NCBI RefSeq assembly: GCF_900142195.1
Contig: NZ_FRAB01000048.1
Span: forward strand, 1-45,352
Direction of reading: 5' to 3'
Length of the DNA stretch: 45,352 bases
From: Paraburkholderia terricola
Lineage (GTDB): Bacteria > Pseudomonadota > Gammaproteobacteria > Burkholderiales > Burkholderiaceae
The notes below the pieces were generated by a model. The model saw only the letters and a program-made list of their open reading frames with translations, ran no database searches and was not told the origin of the DNA. Of the stretch, positions 1-8,803 are shown piece by piece (within the stretch, counting starts at the first letter, position 1; every line of letters starts with the position of its first letter). Position numbers and translations under genes: made by a program.

Positions 1-281
<281 letters not shown>

Positions 282-306
282 TGGTTACCTTTAAAAAGCT
301 GGCGCA

Positions 307-1029
307 TTAGCGCTCGCTCATGTACGCGAGGATGCGCGATTTGAGTCCGGGGCGCGACGCGGACCGAACCAGATCGGCGAGATCCTGATCCGGCCGCTCC
401 CTTTCCAGTACGCGATACAGATGCTGTTGCGTCGTCGGATCAAGCAGTGTGGCAACCTGCAGCGCTTCGGCGACTGCATCGGCGCGTCCGTCTGCTTCGA
501 CCAGCCTCGTGACGAGGCCAATATCCGCCGCCTCCGTTGCGCTCATCTGCCGGGTCTGTTCGAGAATTTCGCGAGCCTTTGTATAGCCGACGACGTCGCC
601 AAAACGCCGCGTGCCCAGCACAAGGCCAAAGCGCAAGCCGGGCATCCGGAAACTCGCATCGGCCGCGCTATAACGATGCCGGCATGCCGCAAAGAGATCG
701 ACACCCGCGCCGAAGTTGCGTCCATGGGCGAACGCAACCGTCAGACAGGGGGACGACGCCACGAGATGAAGCAATGTCTCGACCCTCACCAGTCGCAATA
801 GCAGGTCTGCGTCGCTCTGGCTATCTAGGTCACCCTGATCGAAGCCCGCACTGAAGTTCCTTCCCACGCCCTGGAATACGAGCATTCTGGCGCCACTCGC
901 ATGCGCGTCGCCCACGCCCTGCAACAGCGCTTCGACAAGCGGCGAGTTCAACGCATTCATCTTGTCGGGACGGTTCAACGTGAACGCCCAGGATTGCGCG
1001 CTTCTCTCGATTTGGAGCTGGTCCGTCAT
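307..1029 (-). CDS. enoyl-CoA hydratase/isomerase (crotonase) family protein
   Basis: This 240-aa protein has the crotonase fold signatures: LNRPDKMNALN near residue 20, the first oxyanion-hole segment FSAGFDQGDL near residue 60, and the second, FGAGVDLFAACR, near residue 105. The usual first catalytic glutamate position appears as Asp (VDLF). The second (normally PE..LG) reads MPGLRFGLVLG, so a Gly stands there. It may therefore not be a classic hydratase, and isomerase, hydrolase or other crotonase chemistry is possible. Its ATG at 1029 overlaps the stop of the CoA-transferase gene by 4 bp (ATGA), so the two are translationally coupled. It probably acts on the CoA ester made by that transferase. 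The substrate is unknown. Confidence 0.87.
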   Translation of the reverse strand: MTDQLQIERSAQSWAFTLNRPDKMNALNSPLVEALLQGVGDAHASGARMLVFQGVGRNFSAGFDQGDLDSQSDADLLLRLVRVETLLHLVASSPCLTVAFAHGRNFGAGVDLFAACRHRYSAADASFRMPGLRFGLVLGTRRFGDVVGYTKAREILEQTRQMSATEAADIGLVTRLVEADGRADAVAEALQVATLLDPTTQQHLYRVLERERPDQDLADLVRSASRPGLKSRILAYMSER

Positions 1030-2195
1030 TGTTTCTCCACTGCATGGCGCGCGGTGATACCGGCAATGATCTCTTCCGAATGTTCGCCGAGCCCCGGCGG
1101 CGCACGGCGTATTGGCAAGCCGTGCCCCGACAGGTTGATCGGCGATCCAAAAGTACGAGTCTCGACGCCGTTGGGCAACGTGAGCGGCTGGACCCACTGC
1201 ATGTGCTCCACCTGCGGATCGGCGAGCACATCCGAATAATTGTTGATCGGCGCACAAGGCACGCCGGCCGCTCGAAACCGCTCGAGCCAGAATGGCGCGG
1301 GCTCGTCGGCAAAGATTGTCTCAAGCATGAGTCTGAGCTGGTCCTGATGACGCGCGCGATGGCTCGGCGTGGTGAAGCGGTCATCGTCGGTCCACTCTGG
1401 ATGACCGAGCACCCGGCATACAGCGACCCATAGAGCGTTGTTGCCGGCGGCCATGCCGAAGTAGCCGTCACGGCAACGAAACACCTGGTACGGCGCATTG
1501 CGCGGATGAGCCGAGCCCATTTTTACCGGATCGCGACCGCTGCCGAAATACTCCGACGTCTGCAACGCGGCAATGCCGAGCGTCGCACCAAGCATCGAGA
1601 TGTCGATATGCGAGCCCCGACCCGACTGCGCGACGCGCCGCAACTCAGCCGCAATCGAAAATGCGGCATACAAACCCGCAGAAAAATCGGCTAGGGGCAC
1701 ACCGCATTTGACCGGCGCACAGCCCGGCTCACCAGTGATACTCATGATGCCGCTCATCGCCTGCAAGGTCAGATCGAAACCACCTTCCTGAGATCGCGGC
1801 CCACTCTGTCCATACGCAGAAATGGAGCAATACAGCAGGCTAGGATTGATGCCTGCAAATGCGGCATAGCCAAGGCCTAACCGGTCCATAACACCTGGGC
1901 GGTTGTTTTCGATCAGCACATCGGAGTCACCTATCAGCGCTTTGGCAAGACTGACGTCTTCCGCGTCTTTGAGGTTCAACGTAATCGAACGCTTGTTGCG
2001 ATTCAAAGAAGCGAAGTTCTCGCTGAATCCATCCGTGATCGGCGGCCATGAACGCAACGAGTCCCCGCCTTCCGGATGCTCAATCTTGACAACGTCTGCG
2101 CCCATGTCGGCCAACAGCATGCCGCAGAACGGCCCCGCTGCCACATTGCATATCTCGATGACTCTCACGCCCTCGAGTGCGAGCTGGTTATTCAT
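1026..2195 (-). CDS. CaiB/BaiF (class III) CoA-transferase
   Basis: This 389-aa protein is a family III CoA-transferase, which moves CoA from one acyl-CoA to an acid. It shows the N-terminal signature LEGVRVIEICNVAAGPF, the segment ADMGADVVKIEHPEGGD, NRNKRSITLNLK, and GFDLTLQAMSG near residue 165, which contains the catalytic aspartate. The usual family length is 380-410 aa. I chose the second ATG (2195) because GGGA precedes it at good spacing, while the ATG at 2207 has no ribosome-binding site. The gene lies between an AtoE-type permease and a crotonase and likely activates the acid that the permease imports or the oxygenase produces. Its symbol is left open because the family covers many substrates. 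Confidence 0.92.
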   Translation of the reverse strand: MNNQLALEGVRVIEICNVAAGPFCGMLLADMGADVVKIEHPEGGDSLRSWPPITDGFSENFASLNRNKRSITLNLKDAEDVSLAKALIGDSDVLIENNRPGVMDRLGLGYAAFAGINPSLLYCSISAYGQSGPRSQEGGFDLTLQAMSGIMSITGEPGCAPVKCGVPLADFSAGLYAAFSIAAELRRVAQSGRGSHIDISMLGATLGIAALQTSEYFGSGRDPVKMGSAHPRNAPYQVFRCRDGYFGMAAGNNALWVAVCRVLGHPEWTDDDRFTTPSHRARHQDQLRLMLETIFADEPAPFWLERFRAAGVPCAPINNYSDVLADPQVEHMQWVQPLTLPNGVETRTFGSPINLSGHGLPIRRAPPGLGEHSEEIIAGITARHAVEKQ

Positions 2196-2236
2196 TACTA
2201 TTCCCATGGAATGTCAGTAGGCGCTCGTGCGCAGAA

Positions 2237-3679
2237 TCACGTACCGGCGAAAATCGGCACGATGAACAGATAGACGAATCCGACAAAGCTCCCGGCCGTC
2301 AGAAAGATCACCAGGGTGAAGCCAAGCACCCGCTGCACGCCGACGCCCGCGATTGCCACTACGGGAATCGCCCAGAATGGTTGGAGCAGGCTGCCCGCCA
2401 TCTCGCCAGCGGCGATCGCCATGGACGTGCCGGGCAACGATGCGCCTAGATGCATGGCCGCAGGAATGGTGAAAGGCCCTTGAACCGCCCAGTGGCCGCC
2501 GCCGCTCGGAATAAACAAAGTAATCAACCCCGACGCGAGATAGCTAAGGAACGGCAGCGTAGCCGTCGACGCGACATGGATGTAGGCATTGGCAACCACT
2601 TCCGCGAGTCCCGTTGCAGCCATGATTCCCATAATTCCGCCATAGAACGGATACTGAAGCAGCATCGGACCGGTCACCTTTGCCGCCTCGGTCACCGCGC
2701 CGACATAGCGACGTGGGCTTCCATGCAGACACAAGCCCGCCAGCAAAAAAATAAAAATCACAGTGTTGATATCGAGGCTGACGCCATGACGCGTCCACTC
2801 AATGGCGAGGTACGCCGCGCCCGCCACGACGAACACCAACGCACACAGACGAGAGCCTTCGAGCATGCCGGCGAATGAGTTTGCTCGCGACGAGTCGCCG
2901 AGATCAGGGGTCTTGTCAGCGGCTTCGAGCGCATCTTGCCCGGCCGCGATGATGTCGCCCTCTGCGGGCCGCATCAGAATGAAGATGACGGGGATTAGCA
3001 CCATCGCCGCAAAGCCAGTCAGCAGATTCCACGTTGAAAAAACCGTATGAGACAAAGGCACGACGCTGTGCGTATGGTGCTCAACCAGATTCAGAGGATT
3101 GCCCGGAGAAGCAATCGACAACGCGATCGAACTGGACATACCGGTGAACGCCCACAGCACCCAGGAACTGTAGCCCGCTGCGACGAGCCAGGCGAAGTCC
3201 ACGCGTACGTGCTTTGCCACCTGCTTCGAGAGCATGGCGCCGACCACGAGTCCGAAGCCCCAGTTGAGGAACGTCGCAATTGCACCGACTGTAAACACCA
3301 GAATGACAGCCGAACACGGCCCGACCGCAAGCCGGCTGAGGCGTTCCAGACCGGACTTGATGATCGGGGCACTCGCTAACGCATAACCGGTCACAAGCAC
3401 TAGCACCATCTGGAACGCAAACGTGAAGATGCCAAAAATCCCCTTGTACCAGCCGCTTAGAATTACGTCTGGTGTGGCTTTCGGCGCGAACGCTATCGCG
3501 AATAACGCGGTCATGATGGTCAGCAGGATAACAATCACGAAGGGATCGGGCATCAGTCGTTCGAAGAGGTACACACACGAACCAACCGCCCTTTGCATCA
3601 ACGACTTTCCCCCACGCCGGCCATGCGATGACGGTGGCGATGCGACGCCTAGCGGCGCCGAAGTTTCATGAGTTTTCAC
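2237..3679 (-). CDS. AtoE-type short-chain fatty acid permease
   Basis: This 480-aa, highly hydrophobic protein has about a dozen membrane segments and matches the AtoE/short-chain fatty acid transporter family. Typical stretches are RLMPDPFVIVILLT near residue 40, NWGFGLVVGAML, SPGNPLNLV, and FIPSGGGHWAVQGPF near residue 405. The start is taken as GTG at 3679 because GGAG lies seven bases before it; a longer frame to 3769 has no such site. It lies in the inner membrane and is expected to carry small carboxylates. Its place between the oxygenase and the CoA-transferase suggests it takes up the pathway's substrate or exports a product. Confidence 0.9.
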   Translation of the reverse strand: MKTHETSAPLGVASPPSSHGRRGGKSLMQRAVGSCVYLFERLMPDPFVIVILLTIMTALFAIAFAPKATPDVILSGWYKGIFGIFTFAFQMVLVLVTGYALASAPIIKSGLERLSRLAVGPCSAVILVFTVGAIATFLNWGFGLVVGAMLSKQVAKHVRVDFAWLVAAGYSSWVLWAFTGMSSSIALSIASPGNPLNLVEHHTHSVVPLSHTVFSTWNLLTGFAAMVLIPVIFILMRPAEGDIIAAGQDALEAADKTPDLGDSSRANSFAGMLEGSRLCALVFVVAGAAYLAIEWTRHGVSLDINTVIFIFLLAGLCLHGSPRRYVGAVTEAAKVTGPMLLQYPFYGGIMGIMAATGLAEVVANAYIHVASTATLPFLSYLASGLITLFIPSGGGHWAVQGPFTIPAAMHLGASLPGTSMAIAAGEMAGSLLQPFWAIPVVAIAGVGVQRVLGFTLVIFLTAGSFVGFVYLFIVPIFAGT

Positions 3680-3782
3680 GATTTGTCTCCAGGCATTGAG
3701 CCAAATATTTATGGTGCGCCGGACGTTCGCTCGCACGTGGCGGGAGCCGGCACCCGCCACGCCGTCCACGTGAAACAGCTAT

Positions 3783-4898
3783 TCAGGTCGTGACCGGCTC
3801 CTTGACGGCGGTCGGTCTATCGGCTGGCACGATCTGCAACTCTCGCTCTTTACGCTGAAGGCCCATCAGGATCTGGCGGGCGCGACGCAAAGCCTTGTCA
3901 GTCTTGAGGAAGAGTTCGGAATATCCGTCGTCCGGAAACTCCATCATTGTTTGCTGGCGTTCCAGCGCCCACTGATCCTGTGCGACAACTTCCGGGAACA
4001 TTTCCGCGACGCGTTGCGCCGTTGGCATCGTCGGGTCGCTCAAGGTTCTGTGCCAGTTCTTGCACGACACGGACCAACGCCAGACCAGATTGCGCTCGTC
4101 GACCGGCAAATGGAGATGCAACAGTGTGTATCCGCGCTCCTTGTCTGTTCCGAGTTCACCTGGCGGCGCAACGCGCATCACGACTCGCGTGAGTCCCGGG
4201 GTCACCATGCAATGCGTATGAATCCGCTCTACCGTGTCGTACAGAAACCATTCCTTCAGATACGGCGGTTGCTGGTAGCTGTCGACGTGTCGGGTGGTTT
4301 TTACATACGTATATCCTTCGCTTTCGCCTTCTTCCAGTTCCACCGGAATCTTGCTGTTCTCCTTGTCGCCGATATTGCCGTCGTGCAATGGATAGAAATG
4401 TGTGATGTCGAGCAGGTTTTCGATCAGCAGAAGATAATTGGCGGGCACGTGCAGTGGGCCTGGAGAACCGATCGAAAGATTCGCAGGCTCAAGAATCTCC
4501 GGCGTGCGCGGTGGCGCCACGCGTTGCGCCGCTGCGGGGTTGCCCGGCCAGATCCACACTACGCCGTCCTGTTCCGTCACCGGGACCACGCTGAGACGCG
4601 CTTGCGAAGGAATCGCCTTATCCGGCTGGGAAGGAATCGCAATACATTGTCCGCTCGTGTCGTAGCACAATCCGTGGTATGCACACTCCAAACGTCCGCC
4701 GTCGAGCAGTTTGCTCTGCGAGAGCGGGAAGCGCTTATGGCAGCAACGGTCGTCGAACGCGACGACTTCACCTTTATCGGAGCGCCACATTACGACCGGC
4801 CGTCCGACTATCTTGTGCCCTTGCAATTCACCCTCGGGAAACTCGGATGAGAAACCAATGGGATACCAGCAATCCTTAACATATTCGAATGTGCTCAT
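3783..4898 (-). CDS. Rieske non-heme iron oxygenase, VanA-like alpha subunit
   Basis: This 371-aa protein has an N-terminal Rieske [2Fe-2S] domain with C52-x-H54 (in DRCCHKR) and C72-x2-H75 (in ECAYHG). A catalytic domain follows, with the mononuclear iron segment ENLLDITHFYPLH near residues 165-178. The layout is that of vanillate O-demethylase oxygenase and related O- or N-demethylases. The ATG at 4898 follows GGAG at 11-nt spacing; the in-frame extension upstream lacks homology. It sits 81 bp behind the reductase gene, its expected electron donor. The substrate cannot be read from sequence. An O-methyl aromatic or N-methyl compound fits because formaldehyde dehydrogenase lies in the same gene string. 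Confidence 0.93.
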   Translation of the reverse strand: MSTFEYVKDCWYPIGFSSEFPEGELQGHKIVGRPVVMWRSDKGEVVAFDDRCCHKRFPLSQSKLLDGGRLECAYHGLCYDTSGQCIAIPSQPDKAIPSQARLSVVPVTEQDGVVWIWPGNPAAAQRVAPPRTPEILEPANLSIGSPGPLHVPANYLLLIENLLDITHFYPLHDGNIGDKENSKIPVELEEGESEGYTYVKTTRHVDSYQQPPYLKEWFLYDTVERIHTHCMVTPGLTRVVMRVAPPGELGTDKERGYTLLHLHLPVDERNLVWRWSVSCKNWHRTLSDPTMPTAQRVAEMFPEVVAQDQWALERQQTMMEFPDDGYSELFLKTDKALRRARQILMGLQRKERELQIVPADRPTAVKEPVTT

Positions 4899-4979
4899 GA
4901 TAAAACCGTCTCCAGTGGATTTTTTTGAGCAGGCGCATTGCACTGCGCCGGCTGAATGTGAAGAACCAGAAGCGCTGAA

Positions 4980-5996
4980 CTAAAGGTCTAGAACAATTGA
5001 CACGCTCTTTGCACGACTGCAGCAGATCATGATGAATTCTTCCCGATCGTCTTCATCGAGCACCGAGTCGCGGTGAAGTGGGTCACCCGAGAGATAGCGG
5101 GTCATGCATGTGCCGCAATAGCCTTCGCAGCACGAGGTGTCGACTTCGACTCCTTGCAGTTTCAGCGCATCGACGATCGTCTCACCCGGATGCACGGTAA
5201 GGCGCTTCTTCGAGCGCGCCAGTTCGACTTCGAACGGCGTGTCGGGATCGTCGCCAGCTGTCCGCACCGGCGAGCCCGATGCGGAGAAACGCTCGCAATG
5301 GACAGCGTCGCGCGGCCAGTGTCCGCTTGCCGCTTCGATAGCGTCCATGAGTCCTGCTGGGCCGCAGTAGTACAAATGCGCACCATCTGGACGGCTTTGC
5401 AGAGTCGCCTTCAGATCGAGTCCCTTGCTGGGGTCGCCGTTGTCGTAGTGGATCGACGCTAGCCCGCTGGCAACAAGACCGCACAATTCACGCGTGAAAG
5501 CGGTTCGTTGCGGCGTGCGGGCGCAATAGTGCAGATGAAATGCTTCGCCGCGACGCTGAACTTCGGCGACCATCGACATGAGCGGTGTGATTCCAATCCC
5601 GCCAGCGATGAAGATATGTCGGGTGGCTGAATTCGACAATGCAAAATGATTACGGGGCGCGGACACAGTGACGATCTGCCCGGCTCGTAACACATCGTGC
5701 ATCGCCACTGATCCGCCTCGGCCGAGCGGATCACGCAGCACGGCAATCACATAACGATGACGCTCTGTGGATGGATTGCACAGCGAATACTGGCGAATCG
5801 CGCCGTCGGGTAAATGAACGTCAATATGCGAACCCGGGGTAAACGCAGGTAACGTGTCGCTGTCCACGCTAACAAATTCGAACGCATTGATGTCGTCCGC
5901 CAGATAGGAGACGGACTGCACGCGCACCTGCAGTTTCGAGGGCGCAATAGAATCCTGGCGCACGAGTGGGGCTTCGTGCAGAGTGATTGCATTCAT
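4980..5996 (-). CDS. PDR/VanB family oxidoreductase (FMN, NAD and C-terminal 2Fe-2S ferredoxin domains)
   Basis: This 338-aa reductase has the phthalate-dioxygenase-reductase domain order. The flavin domain carries RQYSLCNPS near residue 75. The NAD domain carries GGIGITPLMSM near 135 and YYCGPAGLM near 210. The plant-type ferredoxin domain carries SCCEGYCGTC near 285 and a fourth cysteine in MICCSRA. It would pass electrons from NADH to the adjacent Rieske oxygenase. GGAGG sits five bases before the ATG at 5996, which rules out the ATG at 6008. It is the first gene of the presumed operon. An 8-bp palindrome CTTATAAG (6092-6099) lies in the leader and may belong to the LysR target, but this is only a guess. 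Confidence 0.94.
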   Translation of the reverse strand: MNAITLHEAPLVRQDSIAPSKLQVRVQSVSYLADDINAFEFVSVDSDTLPAFTPGSHIDVHLPDGAIRQYSLCNPSTERHRYVIAVLRDPLGRGGSVAMHDVLRAGQIVTVSAPRNHFALSNSATRHIFIAGGIGITPLMSMVAEVQRRGEAFHLHYCARTPQRTAFTRELCGLVASGLASIHYDNGDPSKGLDLKATLQSRPDGAHLYYCGPAGLMDAIEAASGHWPRDAVHCERFSASGSPVRTAGDDPDTPFEVELARSKKRLTVHPGETIVDALKLQGVEVDTSCCEGYCGTCMTRYLSGDPLHRDSVLDEDDREEFIMICCSRAKSVSIVLDL

Positions 5997-6175
5997 GTCT
6001 TCCTCCATATGCTGCTCTGGATGGCAACTTCGGTGGCTCGGATCGTGTCGATCAGCGCGCCGTTGCTTTAGAGAAAGAGTAGAGGCGTCGACTTATAAGG
6101 ACAAGCGAGTAATTTTCGAGTGCATACATCAACTTTCTTGAACTTATTTGACGCAATGCAACATATTGCGGACAC

Positions 6176-7063
6176 CTATTGTCTGTCGAAAGTGCTCACC
6201 TCGCGGGCGAGTTCAGCCACAGTCCGGGCCAGCGAGAAGGAGTGTCCCTGGGGGAAAACGGCGACAAACTGGACAGGTTCGAGTCGTGGAGACGTTGTGA
6301 CGATTTTAAGCCTGCCACTTTCTATTTCGCCCGCGTAATGTTTTGCTGGCAGGTACGCGACGCCCATACCAGCCATCGTCATTGAAGCCGCCACTGCTAC
6401 GCTTTTGCAGCGCGCGAGATAACGGCCGCGCACATGTTCATTCTGGAACCAGTCCTCGATCGCCGAATAGTGAAATGACTTCGGCTTCATCCCGATGATC
6501 GGGTAGCCCGCCAGCTCTGCCGGGCCGTATACGCGATCCTCAAGCCCCAACGCAGGGCTCGCCATCCACTCGAAGGCAACCGCGCCGAGCGACAACGTCG
6601 AGAGCTCTTGCGCACGCGAGTGACCGGGCGCAAGGACAAGCTCAAGTTCGGCTTGCGCAAGGCTTTCCATGAGCTCTGCTGTGAGCGCCTCCTCAATTTC
6701 AAGGCGTACGTTGGGATAGCGCTCCGCGATGGTGCGTATCAGTTCAGGCAACCACGTTGTCGTAATGACTTCGGCGACACCAAAACGCACCGTGCCGAAC
6801 ATCGATTCCGGCGCAGCGATGCGATGCTCGAGTTCTGTCGACAAATCGAGAATTCGGCTGGCGTATTCCATCAGCTCTCGTCCCCTCGGCGTGAGCCGTG
6901 CCGTTCTGTGGGTACGATCGAATAGCTCAACGCCAAGCGTGCGCTCGAGTTCGCGCACCCGCATGGACACTGCGGACTGTGTAGCATACAACCTCTCGGC
7001 AGCCGCCGAAAAACTGCCTAGCGTTACCGTCCAGAAAAACGTCTCCAGTTGTTGCAAAGTCAC
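6176..7063 (-). CDS. LysR-family transcriptional regulator
   Basis: This 295-aa protein begins with a LysR winged helix-turn-helix (residues 1-60; QQLETFFWTVTLGSFSAAAE, then ATQSAVSMRVRELE and LFDRTHRTARLT). A LysR substrate-binding domain follows from about residue 88 to 285. The start is GTG at 7063: GGAGG lies five bases upstream, while the longer frame to 7108 has no such site. It is transcribed in the same direction as the oxygenase operon, with 179 bp between them. Most LysR regulators lie divergent to their targets, so this arrangement is less usual. It is the best candidate regulator of the reductase-to-formaldehyde-dehydrogenase gene string, responding to a pathway intermediate. Confidence 0.93.
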   Translation of the reverse strand: MTLQQLETFFWTVTLGSFSAAAERLYATQSAVSMRVRELERTLGVELFDRTHRTARLTPRGRELMEYASRILDLSTELEHRIAAPESMFGTVRFGVAEVITTTWLPELIRTIAERYPNVRLEIEEALTAELMESLAQAELELVLAPGHSRAQELSTLSLGAVAFEWMASPALGLEDRVYGPAELAGYPIIGMKPKSFHYSAIEDWFQNEHVRGRYLARCKSVAVAASMTMAGMGVAYLPAKHYAGEIESGRLKIVTTSPRLEPVQFVAVFPQGHSFSLARTVAELAREVSTFDRQ

Positions 7064-7511
7064 GTTTGCCTCCGCACGCTTCGTATTGAGGAAGTTCAGC
7101 CAGATCATTTCTGATCAGTGTACGCAGTGGCGCGGCATCCGTAAGCGGTGGAAAATCCTGGTGCTTTGCTAAGGCTGCGTGAGGGTTGCATGCTCGACGG
7201 GCTTCAGGGCGTCGAGCATCCTCAACGCCAGCTCATTGAGACGCTCGTTCGAACAGTGTGGTAAGGGAGGCGAGGCGAGAGGCGTCGCACGCCACAGGTT
7301 CGCGACCTACTGTTTTATGGCATTCCGGCTGGGACTTCGCTTGACCGGTTTGGGCCGCAAGTACGCATCCGCTTGCGGTGAGACCGGTCATTCGCAGCGC
7401 CGACATGCGAATGACAGGAAGGCGATCCGTAGCCGCCTGACGAACGCCGACACTCGAATGTCGGCAAAGGCCGAACTATTGTCCCAATGACTCGGGCTTG
7501 ATTGACCGGAC
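7064..7511. other. gene-free stretch between LysR gene and IS3 element
   Basis: No reading frame here has a ribosome-binding site or recognisable protein. The stretch holds the LysR upstream region and, from 7343 on, a cluster of hairpins: the nested palindrome listed separately, CATTCGC/GCGAATG at 7389-7413, and CACTCGAATGTCGGC (7451-7465), which is a 13/15 inverted copy of 7399-7413. It has the look of a structured non-coding or dispersed repeat sequence, which I cannot name. The IS3 target site GAC (7509-7511) closes it. Confidence 0.5.
7343..7389. repeat. nested inverted repeat
   Basis: The outer arms GACCGGT (7343-7349) and ACCGGTC (7383-7389) enclose the inner arms CCGCAAG (7355-7361) and CTTGCGG (7372-7378), which flank a 10-nt loop. 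Both pairs are perfect 7-bp complements. No T-run follows on either strand, so a simple intrinsic terminator is unlikely. Confidence 0.6.
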
Positions 7512-7538
7512 TGAACCGCCCCGGGAATCGTGGAGGCT
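7512..7538. repeat. IS3-family terminal inverted repeat, orfB side
   Basis: The 27-nt end starts TGAACCGCCCCGG and finishes GTGGAGGCT. It pairs with 10308-10334 with four central mismatches. Confidence 0.9.
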
Positions 7539-7545
7539 GGTTGGT

Positions 7546-8397
7546 TTAAGTTAATACGGGTTCAGCGGCAGCTGTTTCAAGTTGCCGATAGTAGTTTGCC
7601 TCAGCTTCGGCGGGCGGGATATAGCCGAGGGGTCCCATCAATCGATGATGATTGAACCAGGCCACCCACTCCAGCGTTGCCAGTTCAACGGATTCCCGCG
7701 TTTTCCAGGCGCGGCGATGAATCAGTTCAGCCTTGTACAAGCCGTTGATCGTTTCAGCCAAGGCGTTGTCATAGTTGTCGCCCCGGCTGCCGACCGACGG
7801 TTCGATGCCCGCTTCGGCCAGCCGTTCGCTATAGCGAATGCTGACGTATTGGGACCCTCTGTCCGAATGGTGTATCAAGGTCCCGTCGTCGCCCGGGCGT
7901 CGCGCGTAAAGCGCCTGTTCAAGTGCATCCAGAACGAAGTCAGTGGTCATCGAGGTGCTGACGCGCCGGCCGACAATACGGCGAGCGAACACGTCGATCA
8001 CGAAGGCCACGTACAGCCAGCCCTGCCACGTCGAAACGTAGGTGAAATCCGAAACCCAGAGCTGGTTTGGCCGTGCCGCCTTGAACTGGCGATTGACCCG
8101 ATCGAGTGGGCGCGGGGCTATGGCATCAGGAACAGTCGTGCGAACACGCTTGCCTCGCATCACGCCGCGCAAACCCAGTTGCTTCATCAACCGTTCGACC
8201 GTGCAGCGCGCCACCGCGATACGCTCCCGGTTCATCTGCTTCCAGACTTTATCGGCGCCGTAGACCTGCATGTTGGCCCGCCACACACGCTCGATCTCCG
8301 GCCGCAGACGTTCATCGCGGATTGCGCGAACAGAGCGCCGCGACGGATCACGAAGCTGCGCGGCATGGCGTCGGTAGCCCGACGGGGCAATCCGCAA
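7546..8397 (-). CDS. IS3-family transposase OrfB (DDE integrase domain)
   Basis: The protein carries the HTH_21-like region YGADKVWKQMNRE and an rve integrase core. The catalytic residues are Asp in WVSDFTYV, Asp in HHSDRGSQY and Glu in NALAETING, with the K/R-rich tail typical of the family. The annotated start is a TTG at 8397, but coding similarity continues upstream in the same frame (VLKAFIDQHRDTFGVEPICK) into the end of orfA. The active protein is therefore probably an OrfAB fusion made by -1 frameshifting near 8455-8470. The frame is intact, so the transposase could work if expressed. Confidence 0.93.
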   Translation of the reverse strand: MRIAPSGYRRHAAQLRDPSRRSVRAIRDERLRPEIERVWRANMQVYGADKVWKQMNRERIAVARCTVERLMKQLGLRGVMRGKRVRTTVPDAIAPRPLDRVNRQFKAARPNQLWVSDFTYVSTWQGWLYVAFVIDVFARRIVGRRVSTSMTTDFVLDALEQALYARRPGDDGTLIHHSDRGSQYVSIRYSERLAEAGIEPSVGSRGDNYDNALAETINGLYKAELIHRRAWKTRESVELATLEWVAWFNHHRLMGPLGYIPPAEAEANYYRQLETAAAEPVLT

Positions 8398-8453
8398 GAC
8401 CTTGCAGATCGGCTCGACCCCGAAGGTGTCGCGATGCTGATCGATAAAGGCCT

Positions 8454-8780
8454 TCAGGACTTGAAACGGCGGTCGAGTTCCGCCTGGGCGAAAAACGCGC
8501 TCGCGACCTTGAGAATCTCGTTGGCACGACGCAACTCCTTGACTTCGCGCTCCAGGGCCTTGAGGCGCTCGCGCTCGTCTGAGCTCACGCCATCGCGCTC
8601 ACCGTGGTCGACCTGGTCGCGCTTGACCCACTCGTGCAGTGTCTGCGGTGTGCAGCCGATCATCGGCGCAATCGATTCGACCGCCGCCCACATCGACGGA
8701 TGTTCGCTACGCTGCTCGCGCACCAGGCGCACTGCGCGCTCCCGGACTTCCGGGGAAAACGTGGTTACCTTCTTGTTCAT
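8454..8780 (-). CDS. IS3-family transposase OrfA (helix-turn-helix)
   Basis: This 108-aa protein has the IS3 OrfA pattern. A helix-turn-helix (FSPEVRERAVRLVRE, then TPQTLHEWVKRDQVD) is followed by a leucine-zipper-like coiled coil (ERLKALEREVKELRRANEIL). GGAG remains directly before the ATG, but the IS110-family insertion begins only about 10 bp upstream of the start codon. It cuts the gene away from any promoter in the left IS3 end. Expression would now depend on read-through from, or a promoter in, the inserted element. Confidence 0.92.
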   Translation of the reverse strand: MNKKVTTFSPEVRERAVRLVREQRSEHPSMWAAVESIAPMIGCTPQTLHEWVKRDQVDHGERDGVSSDERERLKALEREVKELRRANEILKVASAFFAQAELDRRFKS

Positions 8781-8803
8781 GGCTCCATTCTGGTAAGAAG
8801 CCC

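Noticed and set aside
7179..7490. Plus-strand frame of 103 codons left of the IS3 element
   Set aside because: It reads through the palindrome cluster, lacks a ribosome-binding site and has no recognisable domain.
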